From: Pseudomonas fluorescens
GTDB taxonomy: Bacteria > Pseudomonadota > Gammaproteobacteria > Pseudomonadales > Pseudomonadaceae
Assembly (NCBI RefSeq): GCF_002022275.1
Contig: NZ_MSDF01000002.1
Span: 1-53,711, forward strand
DNA length: 53,711 bases
Direction of reading: 5' to 3'
Shown here: positions 8,703 through 17,591 of the stretch, in pieces
How the letters are laid out: each line of letters starts with the position of its first letter
Position numbering within the stretch: position 1 is the first letter of the stretch
Program-made: the position numbers and the translations under genes
The notes under the pieces: generated by a model
The model's input: the letters and a program-made list of their open reading frames with translations, nothing else
Databases searched by the model: none
What the model was told of the DNA's origin: nothing

Positions 8703-9617
8703 ATGGAACTGCTCCAATCGATGCGCTTATTCGCCCGCCTCGCTGAACTCGGCAGCTTTACCAAGGCGGCCGAGTCCCTGGCGATCGGCCGCCCGCACGT
8801 TACGCGCGCCATTCAGGAATTGGAGTCGTCGCTGGGCGTGCGTCTGTTCCAGCGCACCACGCGCAAAGTCACGCTCACGGCTGAAGGTGAGCAATTCTAT
8901 GGGAGGGTGCAGGAAATTCTCGGCAACATTGCTGACGCGACCTCCATGTTTGACCCCACCGGGGCGACCCTCAGTGGCAGGTTGCGCGTCGACATCCCGA
9001 CGGCCTTTGCGCAAGTCGAATTCATCGACAGCCTGAAAGAATTCGCCAGTGCTTTTCCAGGCATCAACCTGATACTCGGCGTTACCGACAGGACCGTGGA
9101 CCTGGTGGGCGAAGGGGTGGACTGCGCACTGCGCATCGGCGATTTACCGGACTCCACGTTGGTCGGGCGACCCGTGGGCATGGCGACCTTGATCACTTGC
9201 GCCGCGCCCAGCTACCTGAGGGCCCACGGTGCACCCGAGCGAATTGAGGCGCTGGCGGCGCATCAGGGCGTCAGCTTTCTGTCTGGCCACAACAACCGGA
9301 TCCTGCCCTGGCATTTTCGGGTGGACGGCGCGGACCACGTGCATGTCAGTCAGGCCGCCATCACGGTGACCGAATCGCACACCTATGTTCAATGTGGCGT
9401 GGCGGGTTTCGGCATCATTCAAGCGCTGGGCATTTCAGTCAGCCACCACCTCGACAGTGGCGACCTTGTAGAAATCCTGGCGCCCTACCGCCCCGCCCCC
9501 AGACCGGTGACGTTGCTCTACCCGAGCCGCACGCACATCGCGCCGCAGGTGCAGGCCTTTACGCAGTGGCTGCTGGAGCGTTTCCCACAGATTCATGCGC
9601 AGTGGCTGGAGGCTTAG
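8703..9617 (+). CDS. LysR-family regulator (CrgA-like branch)
   Basis: A 304-residue regulator. The HTH is at residues 1-60 (MRLFARLAELGSFTKAAESL, HVTRAIQELESSLGVRLFQRTTRKVTLTAEG). The effector-binding domain follows, with the motif SGRLRVDIPTAFAQ at the hinge and GEGVDCALRIGDLPDSTLVGRPVG, typical of the CrgA/DsdC-like branch. It is divergent from the MDR dehydrogenase with a 145-bp spacer. LysR proteins usually activate the facing gene in response to a small metabolite, so regulation of that dehydrogenase is the likely role. The inducer is unknown. Confidence 0.88.
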   Translation: MELLQSMRLFARLAELGSFTKAAESLAIGRPHVTRAIQELESSLGVRLFQRTTRKVTLTAEGEQFYGRVQEILGNIADATSMFDPTGATLSGRLRVDIPTAFAQVEFIDSLKEFASAFPGINLILGVTDRTVDLVGEGVDCALRIGDLPDSTLVGRPVGMATLITCAAPSYLRAHGAPERIEALAAHQGVSFLSGHNNRILPWHFRVDGADHVHVSQAAITVTESHTYVQCGVAGFGIIQALGISVSHHLDSGDLVEILAPYRPAPRPVTLLYPSRTHIAPQVQAFTQWLLERFPQIHAQWLEA

Positions 9618-9667
9618 CTCTCACACGATCCGGGAGGGGTATCGCCTGATGAAGCCCACACATCCAG

Positions 9668-9756
9668 TGTGGGAGCTGGCTTGCCTGCGATAGCAATCCA
9701 TCAGTCAAACATGGGCCAGCTGACCCACCGCTATCGCAGGCAAGCCAGCTCCCACA
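9668..9756. repeat. REPIN, TGTGGGAGCTGG family
   Basis: Two inverted copies of TGTGGGAGCTGGCTTGCCTGCGATAGC surround a 35-bp centre. The element lies between a LysR gene and the convergent argE-like gene, and could act as a bidirectional terminator or mRNA stabiliser. Confidence 0.88.
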
Positions 9757-9793
9757 TTTTTACCCGGTGCATGGCTGGGAATAGGCGTTGGTA

Positions 9794-10945
9794 TTACTGG
9801 CTCACAAACGCAAGCACCCGCGCCAGCATCTGATCACAGGCTTGCAGTTGTGCAAGGCTGATGAACTCATCCGGCTTGTGCCCCTGCTCCATGCTGCCCG
9901 GCCCGCAGACCACGGTGGGAATGCCCGCCTGATCAAACAGCCCGCCTTCGCTGCCGAAAGCCACGGTGCCGTAATCCCGGGAACCACAGAACTGCGCAAC
10001 CCATTCGGCCGCCTGGCTTTCTACCGACGTCGCCAGGCCCGGATAGCTGGATAACTCGCTGAAGTTGATCGCGCTGTGTGCGCTCACGGCTTGCATCGCA
10101 GGCAGCAAGCTTTGCTCGGCGTAATCGCGCAATTGGTCGGCCACTTCCCAGGGATTTTGGGCCGGCAAGGAGCGCACTTCAAAATCGAAGCTGCAATTCT
10201 GCGGCACGATATTCAGCGCCTTGCCACCGGAGATCACACCGGTTTGCACGGTGGAAAACGGCGGATCAAATCGCGCATTCAAATGCTGCGGCGCCTTGAG
10301 TGTTTCCCCCAGCCTTACCAGCTCGCCGATCATCCGCGCGGCGTATTCGATGGCATTGACGCCCGACGGCGCATACGCCGAATGGCACGCCGCACCGTGC
10401 ACTTCACAGCGCATCGCCAACTTGCCTTTGTGGCCCAACACCGGTTTGAGCTCGGTGGGCTCGCCGATCACGCACAGCAGCGGTTTGACCGGCTGCGCGT
10501 GAAACCTTTCGATCAGCGAGCGCACGCCGAGGCAGCCGACTTCTTCATCGTAAGACAGCGCGATATGCACCGGCATGCGCAACGGCGCCGCGACCAATGC
10601 TGGAACGCAGGCCAACACGCAGGCGATGTAGCCCTTCATGTCGGCGGTGCCACGGCCATACAGCTTGCCGTCCTTTTCCGTCAGGTCGAACGGCGCCACG
10701 TTCCAGCGCTGGCCGTCCACCGGCACCACGTCGGTGTGGCCAGACAACACGATACCGGGCACATCGACCGGGCCGATCGTCGCCAGCAGGTTGGCCTTGC
10801 TTTTATGTTCGTTGAACACCAGCTCACAGGCCACGCCATAGCCTTGCAAATAGGTGCGTACAAAATCGATCAAGGCCAGGTTGGATTCACGGCTGGTGGT
10901 GTCGAAGCGCACCAGCTGCGCGAGCAGGTCGCGGCTGCTGTTCAT
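9794..10945 (-). CDS. argE: ArgE-like M20 deacylase (acetylornithine deacetylase family)
   Basis: A 383-residue M20 metallopeptidase family member that hydrolyses N-acyl amino acids. Metal-binding motifs are visible: SGHTDVVPVDG (first His), GRGTADMKGY (bridging Asp), SYDEEVGCLG (catalytic and metal Glu), GEPTE, and the late GPGSMEQGHKPDEF His. Length equals that of E. coli ArgE (383). It is last in a six-gene minus-strand operon and overlaps the DUF1028 gene by 4 nt (ATGA). The operon is for uptake and breakdown, so the substrate may be an N-acyl amino acid other than acetylornithine. GGGAGATGACCG precedes the ATG. Confidence 0.85.
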   Translation of the reverse strand: MNSSRDLLAQLVRFDTTSRESNLALIDFVRTYLQGYGVACELVFNEHKSKANLLATIGPVDVPGIVLSGHTDVVPVDGQRWNVAPFDLTEKDGKLYGRGTADMKGYIACVLACVPALVAAPLRMPVHIALSYDEEVGCLGVRSLIERFHAQPVKPLLCVIGEPTELKPVLGHKGKLAMRCEVHGAACHSAYAPSGVNAIEYAARMIGELVRLGETLKAPQHLNARFDPPFSTVQTGVISGGKALNIVPQNCSFDFEVRSLPAQNPWEVADQLRDYAEQSLLPAMQAVSAHSAINFSELSSYPGLATSVESQAAEWVAQFCGSRDYGTVAFGSEGGLFDQAGIPTVVCGPGSMEQGHKPDEFISLAQLQACDQMLARVLAFVSQ

Positions 10946-11619
10946 CGGTCATCTCCCGGCACGGCATAGCCCGACGCCTGTTGCGGGTCAAGCGCACGGT
11001 CGATGTAGGCCTGCAACTGCCCGCGATAGGCTTGCCAGAGCTGGTCGAGTGCGCCAATCGGGTCTTCATCGGCCCAGTCCACCCGCAGGTTCACGATAGG
11101 CCACAATAAGTCGTCGACAACAATCAGCGCAGCCGAATGCACCGGCCCGGCTTCGCCGCCTTTGGCCTGACCGGTGTGCATCGCGGCGAGCAGGCGATCG
11201 GCGAGGTGCCCGGGCGCGTTTTCAAAGGCGCGCACCATGGCGTCGATCACACCGGGGTTGGCGAGCATATTGCCGGCGGCCACGCACTGCTCACCGCTCA
11301 GCGCGGCATGAATGCCCAGGGTCTGCGCGCCGCTGAAATGCGCGGTGCGGCCTTCATGATCAATCACCGTCACCTGGCGGTATTCGTGGTGTTCTTCGTT
11401 TTCAAGCGCCCTGGCCAACGCCTCAATCGGCGCCATGCCCTGCTCCAGCCGGTCCAGCACCGACGGCCCCAGGCTCGGCAAGGTGATGTTCTGCGACGCC
11501 ACCGCCCCCACGCCGGGCCGCAGCCACGGGCAACGCGCGCCCACGGCGATACTTGAGGAGCTGATCGCGATACCCAACTGGCCTGTTTCAGCGCAGCGAG
11601 CGACAACGGAAAACGTCAT
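10942..11619 (-). CDS. DUF1028 family protein (Ntn-hydrolase-like fold)
   Basis: A 225-residue protein with the conserved DUF1028 opening TFSVVARCAETGQLGIAISSSSIAVGARCPW and its GVGAVASQNITLPSLG motif (only the start and end of the first are diagnostic). It also has the middle GEQCVAAGNMLANPGVIDAMV and the end LRVDWADEDPIGALDQLW. The family resembles N-terminal nucleophile hydrolases, and its substrate is unestablished. DUF1028 genes often sit near M20 deacylases and amino-acid transporters, as here, which suggests amide hydrolysis. It overlaps the argE-like gene by 4 nt and starts 9 nt after the aldolase-like gene. The ATG has GAGGG upstream. Confidence 0.85.
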   Translation of the reverse strand: MTFSVVARCAETGQLGIAISSSSIAVGARCPWLRPGVGAVASQNITLPSLGPSVLDRLEQGMAPIEALARALENEEHHEYRQVTVIDHEGRTAHFSGAQTLGIHAALSGEQCVAAGNMLANPGVIDAMVRAFENAPGHLADRLLAAMHTGQAKGGEAGPVHSAALIVVDDLLWPIVNLRVDWADEDPIGALDQLWQAYRGQLQAYIDRALDPQQASGYAVPGDDR

Positions 11620-11628
11620 AAAAAGCCC

Positions 11629-12360
11629 TCAGTCGAGCACCGATGGATCGGCCTCGATCATCAATTGCTTCATCTCTTCAAAGTGCTGGCGCGAGAAGTC
11701 CGCAATGCCTTCCCAGCCCCGCGCGGTTTTCTCCGCCACTTCATCCGACAGCACGCGCAACGGCTGCCCGGTGGACCACGCCGTGACCAGAATCTGGCAG
11801 GCACGCTCCAGGTTCCAGATATCGTCAAAGGCTTCGCCGATGGAAACCCCGGTGACCATCACGCCGTGGTTACCCATCAACAGCCGGCTCTTGCCGTCGA
11901 GCAACCCGGCCAGGCGCGCGCCTTCGGCTTCGGTGTCGGCCATGCCGCCGTAGAGTTCATCCACCGCCACGCGGTTGAAGTAGCGCGCGGTGTTCTGGTC
12001 GATCGGCGGGATATGCGGCTTGGCCAGGCACGCCACTGCGGTGGTGTAGATAGGGTGCAAGTGCAGCACGGCGCGGGTCTGTGGCAACAGGCCGTGAATC
12101 TGCCCGTGGATGGCCCAGGCGGTGGAGTCCACTTCCGGGTGATCGGCACTGGCCGGGTCGTCGGCGTTCAGCAGCAGCAAGTCACTGGCGCGAATGCGCG
12201 AGAAGTGCTTCCACTTCGGGTTGAGCAAAAACTGTTTGCCATCGGCCGACACGGCAGCGCTGAGGTGGTTGGCCACCGCTTCGTGCATGCCCACGTGGGC
12301 AATGATGCGAAAGGTCGCCGCCAGATCAATGCGTGCCTGTTCTTCAAGGGATAACGCCAT
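11629..12360 (-). CDS. Class II aldolase/adducin-family protein
   Basis: A 243-residue member of the zinc-dependent class II aldolase/adducin family, which cleaves or decarboxylates sugar phosphates and hydroxy-acids. The expected metal histidines lie in VLHLHPIYTTAVACL, and NHGVMVTG is the other classical motif. GMHEAVANHLSAAVS near the N-terminus is the usual substrate loop with HLSA. I chose the ATG at 12360, preceded by GGAGACCGATTC, rather than the frame opening 10 codons earlier. It is the fourth gene of the ABC-PhyH-binding protein-aldolase-DUF1028-ArgE operon. The reaction is unknown. Confidence 0.85.
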   Translation of the reverse strand: MALSLEEQARIDLAATFRIIAHVGMHEAVANHLSAAVSADGKQFLLNPKWKHFSRIRASDLLLLNADDPASADHPEVDSTAWAIHGQIHGLLPQTRAVLHLHPIYTTAVACLAKPHIPPIDQNTARYFNRVAVDELYGGMADTEAEGARLAGLLDGKSRLLMGNHGVMVTGVSIGEAFDDIWNLERACQILVTAWSTGQPLRVLSDEVAEKTARGWEGIADFSRQHFEEMKQLMIEADPSVLD

Positions 12361-12414
12361 GAATCGGTCTCCGCAAGGCGCGCGCCGCAAAGAGCTGCGG
12401 CGCGCGCGATAGGC

Positions 12415-13245
12415 TTACTTGGGCATCAGCTCGGCGATGTCGGCGTCGGTCGGTGCCTGGAAGTTGTACTTCTTGAGCAAGGCGGCGTATTCCGGGGTAG
12501 CGCGGTATTTCGCCAGGCCGTCGACCAGGGCTTTCTTCACGTCGTCATTGCCCTTCTTCACGCCAAAGCCGTTGAGCACCGGGTAGATCAGGGTGTCGGA
12601 CGAAATCACCACACGGCTGCCGAGTTTGTCGATCACGCCACGGGCCACGGCGGCGTCGGTGATTTGCGCTTCAACCGCGTGGGCGAGCAAGGCCTGGGTG
12701 GTTTGCGGGTCGGTGCTGTATTCGCTGATTGCAATCGGCTTCAAGCCCTTGGCCACGCAGTATTCATCCGACAGCTTGTGCATCTGCGCCAGCCAGGAAG
12801 TGGCGCCCATGGAGCCAAGCTTGTGACCACAGAAGTCTTCCGGGGTCTTGGGCTGGTACGCGCTGTCCTTGAGGGTGAGGATCGACTCGCCGCTTTTCAG
12901 GTAGGGGATCATGTCGATGACTTTGACCCGCTCGGCGGTGATGTACATCGACGAGTTGGTCACGTCAAAACGCCCGGCTTGCAGGCCGGTGATCAGGTTG
13001 GGGAAGCGCGTGTCGAGGGTCTCGACCTTGCGGCCCATGACTTTGCCCAGGCCTTCCATGAACTCGATATCAAAGCCCGCCGGTTTGTTGTTGTCCATGT
13101 ACTCATACGGGAAGAAGGTCACGTCGGAACCGGCAATGATCTTGCCTTCCTGCTGGAACGCCGAAGCGGCCAACGAGGTCAGTGCAACCGCAGCGCCCAG
13201 CAGGCACACGGCAAGGGGGCGAACACTTTTACGAAATGCTGTCAT
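12415..13245 (-). CDS. Polar amino acid ABC transporter substrate-binding protein
   Basis: A 276-residue periplasmic binding protein of the SBP_bac_3 family. It has a signal peptide (MTAFRKSVRPLAVCLLGAA... ending ASA/FQQ) and then the domain motifs IAGSDVTFFPYEYMDNNKPAGFDIEFMEGL (core PAGFDIEFMEGLGKVMGRK), LITGLQAGRFDVTNSSMYITAER and DVKKALVDGLAKYRATPEY. Two cysteines (CGHK, YCVAKG) could pair. The operon contains its own permease-ATPase fusion. Three starts are possible in the first six codons. I use the inner ATG, which has AGG 8 nt upstream. The ligand is probably an amino acid or a derivative and is not identifiable from sequence. Confidence 0.85.
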   Translation of the reverse strand: MTAFRKSVRPLAVCLLGAAVALTSLAASAFQQEGKIIAGSDVTFFPYEYMDNNKPAGFDIEFMEGLGKVMGRKVETLDTRFPNLITGLQAGRFDVTNSSMYITAERVKVIDMIPYLKSGESILTLKDSAYQPKTPEDFCGHKLGSMGATSWLAQMHKLSDEYCVAKGLKPIAISEYSTDPQTTQALLAHAVEAQITDAAVARGVIDKLGSRVVISSDTLIYPVLNGFGVKKGNDDVKKALVDGLAKYRATPEYAALLKKYNFQAPTDADIAELMPK

Positions 13246-13271
13246 GGTCATTACCTGCAAGGGTTAGGAGG

Positions 13272-14144
13272 TTAGGCAGTGGCGGAGTCTTGACCGGCCT
13301 GTTGCACGAAAAAGGACGCGCCACGGGGTTTCTGCGGTAAGCGCATGTGGTTGTCCGTGGAGCGCACCAAACCGCTTTCTTCACCGGCCACCAGCAGGCC
13401 GGCGTGTGCGCTGGGCAAAGGGTTTTCGCCGAATGGCAGCGCGTCTTCAGCGGCGTAGACGCTGATGAACAGGGTGCGCGGCAGTTCGGTCTCGTTAGGG
13501 CTGGAAGCATGTAAAAGGCGCGTGTGCATGAAGCACACGGAACCGGCCGGGCCGTAACAGGCCACCGGTTGCTGGCAGTGTTCTTCAACCACTGCATCGT
13601 CCACCGAACCGGTGAAACGCTGGTCCTGCCAGTGCGACCACAGCGGGCCTTTGTGGCTGCCGGGGATCACATTCAGCGGGCCGTTTTGCGGGGTGACTTC
13701 GCTGACCATCAGCAAGGCAGTGACGATGTCGTCGTTGCTGTGGGGCGTGAACAGAAAGTCCTGGTGCCACTTCACTTGGGTCGCGGTGTGCGGCAATTTC
13801 GAGTTGATCTTGCTGTGATGAAAACGCGCGCCGCCAGCGCCGATCAGCTGGGCGGAAATCGCCGCCATGCGCGAGTGCAACGCCACGCGCTCATAGACCG
13901 GGGAAATCTCGGTGGGCGAACTCACCCGGCGCAGCGACGGGTGATCCGGGCGGTGATCGCCCTCCAGATCAAACCGTGCGCGGCCATCCACGGTGGCGCC
14001 CCAGCCTTCAGCGTGGCTGCGGCTGTCTTCCACCCACTGGTCGAAGTCATGTTGCAACGCGGCCACTTCGTCAGGTGACAGCACGTCTTGCACCACCAAA
14101 AATCCGTCACGCTGGAATTGTTCGATTTGCGCTTGCCCGATCAT
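13272..14144 (-). CDS. Phytanoyl-CoA dioxygenase (PhyH) family Fe(II)/2-oxoglutarate oxygenase
   Basis: A 290-residue non-haem iron oxygenase. The facial triad is visible: H127 and D129 in KWHQDF, and H212 in RLLHASSPNE, followed by R223, which should hold 2-oxoglutarate. FDLEGDHRPDHPSLRRV and NVIPGSHKGPL are typical PhyH segments. Bacterial relatives hydroxylate free amino acids or small acids (ectoine hydroxylase EctD is one), as well as acyl-CoA. Sitting between an amino-acid importer and its binding protein, it probably hydroxylates the imported compound. The ATG at 14144 has GAGGAAC 8 nt upstream; the frame extends 10 codons further. Confidence 0.85.
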   Translation of the reverse strand: MIGQAQIEQFQRDGFLVVQDVLSPDEVAALQHDFDQWVEDSRSHAEGWGATVDGRARFDLEGDHRPDHPSLRRVSSPTEISPVYERVALHSRMAAISAQLIGAGGARFHHSKINSKLPHTATQVKWHQDFLFTPHSNDDIVTALLMVSEVTPQNGPLNVIPGSHKGPLWSHWQDQRFTGSVDDAVVEEHCQQPVACYGPAGSVCFMHTRLLHASSPNETELPRTLFISVYAAEDALPFGENPLPSAHAGLLVAGEESGLVRSTDNHMRLPQKPRGASFFVQQAGQDSATA

Positions 14145-14170
14145 TTTCTGGTTCCTCAACGTTAAAGGGT

Positions 14171-15688
14171 TCACGCCAGCGATACGTCCTTGAGGAACGC
14201 CTCGACGCGTGGGTTGTGGCCGCTGCGCAGGGCAACCGGCGTGTCGTCGCAGACCACGCGGCCCTTCTCCATGAAGACGATGCGGTCGGATACCTTGAAG
14301 GCGAAATTCATCTCGTGGGTGACGATCACCATGGTGATGCCCTCCCCGGCCAGCGCTTCGATGACCTGGAGCACTTCGTTGACTTTTTCCGGGTCGAGGG
14401 CCGAGGTCGGCTCGTCGAACAGCATGATTTGCGGGCGCATCATCAAGGCGCGGGCAATCGCCACGCGCTGCTGTTGGCCGCCGGACAACTGGTGCGGGTA
14501 CTTCCAGGCGTGGTCGAGCATGCCGACCTTGTGCAGCAGCGCGTAGGCCTGTTGCTTCAGCTCGGAAGTGGCGCCGAGGCGGTGGTATTTGGGCGCCATC
14601 AGCAGGTTGTCGAGCACACTCAAATGCGGGAACAGGTTGAAGCTCTGGAACACCATGCCGATGTTCAGGCGATGCTCGGCGTGCTCGATGAACTGAGGTT
14701 TGAGCGCGCCGGTTTTGTTCAAATGAATGAACGGCAAACCGTTGATGTGGATCTCGCCGTTGTCCAGTTGCTCCAGGCCGTTGAGCAGGCGGATCAGTGT
14801 GGTTTTACCCGAACCCGATGGCCCGATCACCGACACCACTTCACCTGGCTGCACCTGCAAATTGACCGAGCCCAGCACCTCGATATCGTTGTAGGCCTTG
14901 TGCAACCGCGAGGCTTGCAGCGCGGCGACGCCGGTGCTGGCCGGGCGCGCCATGGCCGGGCGTTGTTGAGTGGCCAAAGCCAGCACCGCGGCGTCCGGCA
15001 CACGAGAAACGTTGCGCTGATTGACGTCGAGGAAGCGCTCCAGGCGTTTGAGCAGAAAGTCGAACACGGTGACGATAAACACGTAGAAGAACGCTACCGC
15101 CGCCATGGTTTCAATCACCAGGAAGTTCTGCGAATACAGGCGCTGGCCGACCATCAGGATTTCGGTGAGGGAGATCACCGACACCAGCGAGGTGAGCTTG
15201 ACGATGGAGATGTATTCGTTGGCCAGTGACGGGAGCGCCACACGCAAGGCCTGAGGAATCACCACACGGATCTGGGTGCCAAAGAAGCGCAAGCCCAACG
15301 CCCGCGCCGCCTCGCCCTGGCCCTTTGGAATCGAGAGCAAACCGCCGCGATGAATCTCGGCCACATAGGCTGTTTCGCAAATCACCAAGGCCAGCAGGCC
15401 GGACCAGAACGGGTCGGCCAGAATCGCCGAGGTGCCCGGCAGCGCCTGGGGCAAGTTGTAGATAAAGATCAGCAGCACCAACAACGGCAGGCTGCGAAAC
15501 AGCCAGATATAGCCACGCGCCGGCAAGCTGAGCAGCGGGCTTTTCGATTGTTTGGCCAGGGCCAGCAGAAAGCCCAGAGCGATGCTCAAGAGCCAGGTCA
15601 GGGTACTGAGCTTGATGACCGTCCACGTCGCGCGCCAGAACTCGGCATCGCCGAGTAAACCAAACATGTAGTGCCAGTCGAAAGTCAT
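14171..15688 (-). CDS. Amino acid ABC transporter, permease-ATPase fusion
   Basis: A single 505-residue polypeptide holding both halves of a polar amino-acid importer. Residues about 1-240 are a HisM-type permease with several membrane segments and the EAA-like loop [24 protein letters not shown] (core [15 protein letters not shown]). After a linker, residues about 265-505 are an ATPase with Walker [10 protein letters not shown], signature [15 protein letters not shown], Walker [13 protein letters not shown] and switch VTHEM. Most homologues are two genes, but such fusions are known. I chose the inner ATG at 15688 because it precedes a normal permease N-terminus, although its ribosome binding site is weak. 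It heads the six-gene operon. Confidence 0.88.
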   Translation of the reverse strand: MTFDWHYMFGLLGDAEFWRATWTVIKLSTLTWLLSIALGFLLALAKQSKSPLLSLPARGYIWLFRSLPLLVLLIFIYNLPQALPGTSAILADPFWSGLLALVICETAYVAEIHRGGLLSIPKGQGEAARALGLRFFGTQIRVVIPQALRVALPSLANEYISIVKLTSLVSVISLTEILMVGQRLYSQNFLVIETMAAVAFFYVFIVTVFDFLLKRLERFLDVNQRNVSRVPDAAVLALATQQRPAMARPASTGVAALQASRLHKAYNDIEVLGSVNLQVQPGEVVSVIGPSGSGKTTLIRLLNGLEQLDNGEIHINGLPFIHLNKTGALKPQFIEHAEHRLNIGMVFQSFNLFPHLSVLDNLLMAPKYHRLGATSELKQQAYALLHKVGMLDHAWKYPHQLSGGQQQRVAIARALMMRPQIMLFDEPTSALDPEKVNEVLQVIEALAGEGITMVIVTHEMNFAFKVSDRIVFMEKGRVVCDDTPVALRSGHNPRVEAFLKDVSLA

Positions 15689-15825
15689 CGTCGTGGTGCC
15701 TTGAATAAGTTGATCTACATCGATGGGTTCAGAGTCGTGGCGGGAGGTGTTCAGGGTCAATTCGTAAAAGCCGGGGCACTGGGTAGGCAGAACCTATGCA
15801 GCCATCTGAAGGCACTGATAGCTAA

Positions 15826-15914
15826 TGTGGGAGCTGGCTTGCCTGCGATGGCGGTGGCTCAGTTGGCATCTCATCCACAGGCAGACCGCTATCGCAGGCA
15901 AGCCAGCTCCCACA
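15826..15914. repeat. REPIN, TGTGGGAGCTGG family
   Basis: An inverted REP pair with a 33-bp centre fills part of the 299-bp gap 15689-15987 between the transporter operon and the LysR gene. The rest of that gap must contain the operon promoter. I saw no other feature in it. Confidence 0.88.
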
Positions 15915-15987
15915 GTGGATCTGTGTTATCCAAAATGGTGCACGGGCAAAACGCGCACGACCGCGCACGCCACTTATTGGTGCAATC

Positions 15988-16962
15988 TCAGCTCACACCA
16001 CTCAACACCCGCACCGCGTGCGGGTCAAAAAAGCTCGGCGGCGCCATGCCGGGGATGTACTGGTCGGACACAAACATGCGGCAGCGCTCGGCAAATGCCG
16101 ACACCACCCGCGACAGCTGCGTGTTGCTGGCCGTGGCGTAGCCCAGGCGCATCGGCCGGTGCGAGCCCGCCAGGCGCAGGCGAATCACGCGTTTGCCGTC
16201 CTGGGACATATTCGATTTGGGCCGCGCATTCGCAAATGAATAGCCAATGCCATTGCCGACCATCGCGCGCACCGTTTCGAGGTTGGTGGAGCGCATGATG
16301 ATGTTCGGTGTGGTGCCCGCCTGGATAAACAGGCTGAGGAAATAGTCACGGCTCCAAGGCGTGTCGAGCAGCACCACCGGGTAGGTTTCGAGGTCCTGCA
16401 TGCTCACTGCCGCTGCGGTCGCCAACGGGTGGTACTCGCCCACCATCACGTACGGCGGCAGGTGCGCCAATGGCTGGAAGTCGATGTCCGGGCTGGTCAC
16501 CAGGTCATACGTCAGGGCGATATCCAATTCACCGCTGCGCAATTTCTCGAGCAATTCCTCATGGTTGCCTTCGGCCTGGGTCAGGCGAACACCGGGAAAG
16601 GCGCGGCCAAAACCAAACACCAGTTCCGGCGTGATCATCGGCGCCAGCGACTCCAGGCAACCCACCCGCAACGGCCCGCGCACGGTGTTCAACGATTCGG
16701 AGGCGATGGTGTAGAGGTTGGTCATCTGCTCCAGAATCAGCTTGGCCTCCTGCATCACCTGGCGCCCCACGGCCGTGAGGGAAATGCCCTGGGCGTGATG
16801 CCGCACAAACAGCTGAATCCCCAGTTCCGCTTCCATATGCGTGATCGCCGCCGAGATCGACGGCGACGACACATGGATGCGTTCCGCCGCAGCACTGATG
16901 CTGCCCGCCTCGCCGGACGCGACGAAATATTCCAGCTGGCGTTGAGTAATTCGACTGAGCAT
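15988..16962 (-). CDS. LysR-family regulator of the amino-acid cluster
   Basis: A 324-residue LysR protein. The HTH is at the N-terminus (MLSRITQRQLEYFVASGEAGSISAAAERIHVSSPSIS, core SISAAAERIHVSSPSIS), followed by EAELGIQLFVRHHAQGISLTAVG. The hinge VRGPLRVGCLESLAPMITPELV and FQPLAHLPPYVMVGEYHPLA are like OxyR/CysB-type cofactor domains. I use the ATG at 16962, with GGAGG just upstream. The frame extends 29 codons more without family similarity. It is divergent from RidA-AroQ-FMO across 189 bp and upstream of the transporter operon on the same strand, so it could control both sides. Confidence 0.88.
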   Translation of the reverse strand: MLSRITQRQLEYFVASGEAGSISAAAERIHVSSPSISAAITHMEAELGIQLFVRHHAQGISLTAVGRQVMQEAKLILEQMTNLYTIASESLNTVRGPLRVGCLESLAPMITPELVFGFGRAFPGVRLTQAEGNHEELLEKLRSGELDIALTYDLVTSPDIDFQPLAHLPPYVMVGEYHPLATAAAVSMQDLETYPVVLLDTPWSRDYFLSLFIQAGTTPNIIMRSTNLETVRAMVGNGIGYSFANARPKSNMSQDGKRVIRLRLAGSHRPMRLGYATASNTQLSRVVSAFAERCRMFVSDQYIPGMAPPSFFDPHAVRVLSGVS

Positions 16963-17151
16963 CACGCCTCCACAGCAACAACAAGTAGGTATCCGCAGTC
17001 GGTATTGCAGAGTTCGTGCCGGGTCACTGCCCCAGCCGACGAGGCGCACAGGCTTCGGTTTTTCCTAAGCACTACCCCGCGCAAATGCTGGTTTCGCCAG
17101 AACCGGCGCGGTGTGAAGCTGCTGTCATCCCGCTTCCGACGAGTTTGCGCC

Positions 17152-17574
17152 ATGCCCACCCACACCCGTATCCGCATGTTCAACACCAAGCAGACGTACC
17201 CCAACCAAGCGCTGGACAACGACCTGTGCCAGGCCGTGCGCGCCGGCAACACCATCTATGTACGCGGGCAGATAGGCACCGACTTCGACGGCAACCTCGT
17301 CGGCCTCGGCGACCCGCGTGCGCAAGCGGAACAGGCGATGAAAAACGTCAAGCAACTGCTTGAAGAGGCCGGTTCCGACCTGTCGCACATCGTCAAAACC
17401 ACCACCTACCTGATCGACCCGCGCTACCGCGAACCGGTGTACCAGGAGGTCGGCAAGTGGCTCAAAGGCGTGTTCCCGATCTCCACCGGGCTGGTGATCT
17501 CCGGCCTGGGCCAGCCGGAATGGCTGATGGAAATCGACGTGATCGCCGTGGTGCCAGATGACTGGCAGCCCTGA
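17152..17574 (+). CDS. RidA/YjgF-family protein
   Basis: A 140-residue RidA-superfamily protein, relatives of which hydrolyse reactive enamines and imines released by PLP or flavin enzymes. Family motifs are NTIYVRGQIGTDFDGNLVG, AQAMKNVKQLLEEAGSDLSHIVKTTTYL (core EQAMKNVKQLLEEAGSDL) and the late VISGLGQPEWLMEIDVIAV with the acidic residue usual at the trimer cleft. The arginine normally in the C-terminal R-x-x-V motif is not obvious, so it may belong to a RidA subfamily other than the archetype. It leads a three-gene plus-strand operon with an AroQ-like gene 17 nt later. The start is uncertain: no clear ribosome binding site, and an ATG 8 codons later is possible. Confidence 0.85.
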   Translation: MPTHTRIRMFNTKQTYPNQALDNDLCQAVRAGNTIYVRGQIGTDFDGNLVGLGDPRAQAEQAMKNVKQLLEEAGSDLSHIVKTTTYLIDPRYREPVYQEVGKWLKGVFPISTGLVISGLGQPEWLMEIDVIAVVPDDWQP

Positions 17575-17591
17575 ATAACCTGGAGTACGCC

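Noticed and set aside
13976..15229. Plus-strand frame of 417 codons
   Set aside because: It overlaps the PhyH and permease-ATPase genes in antisense. No recognisable domain.
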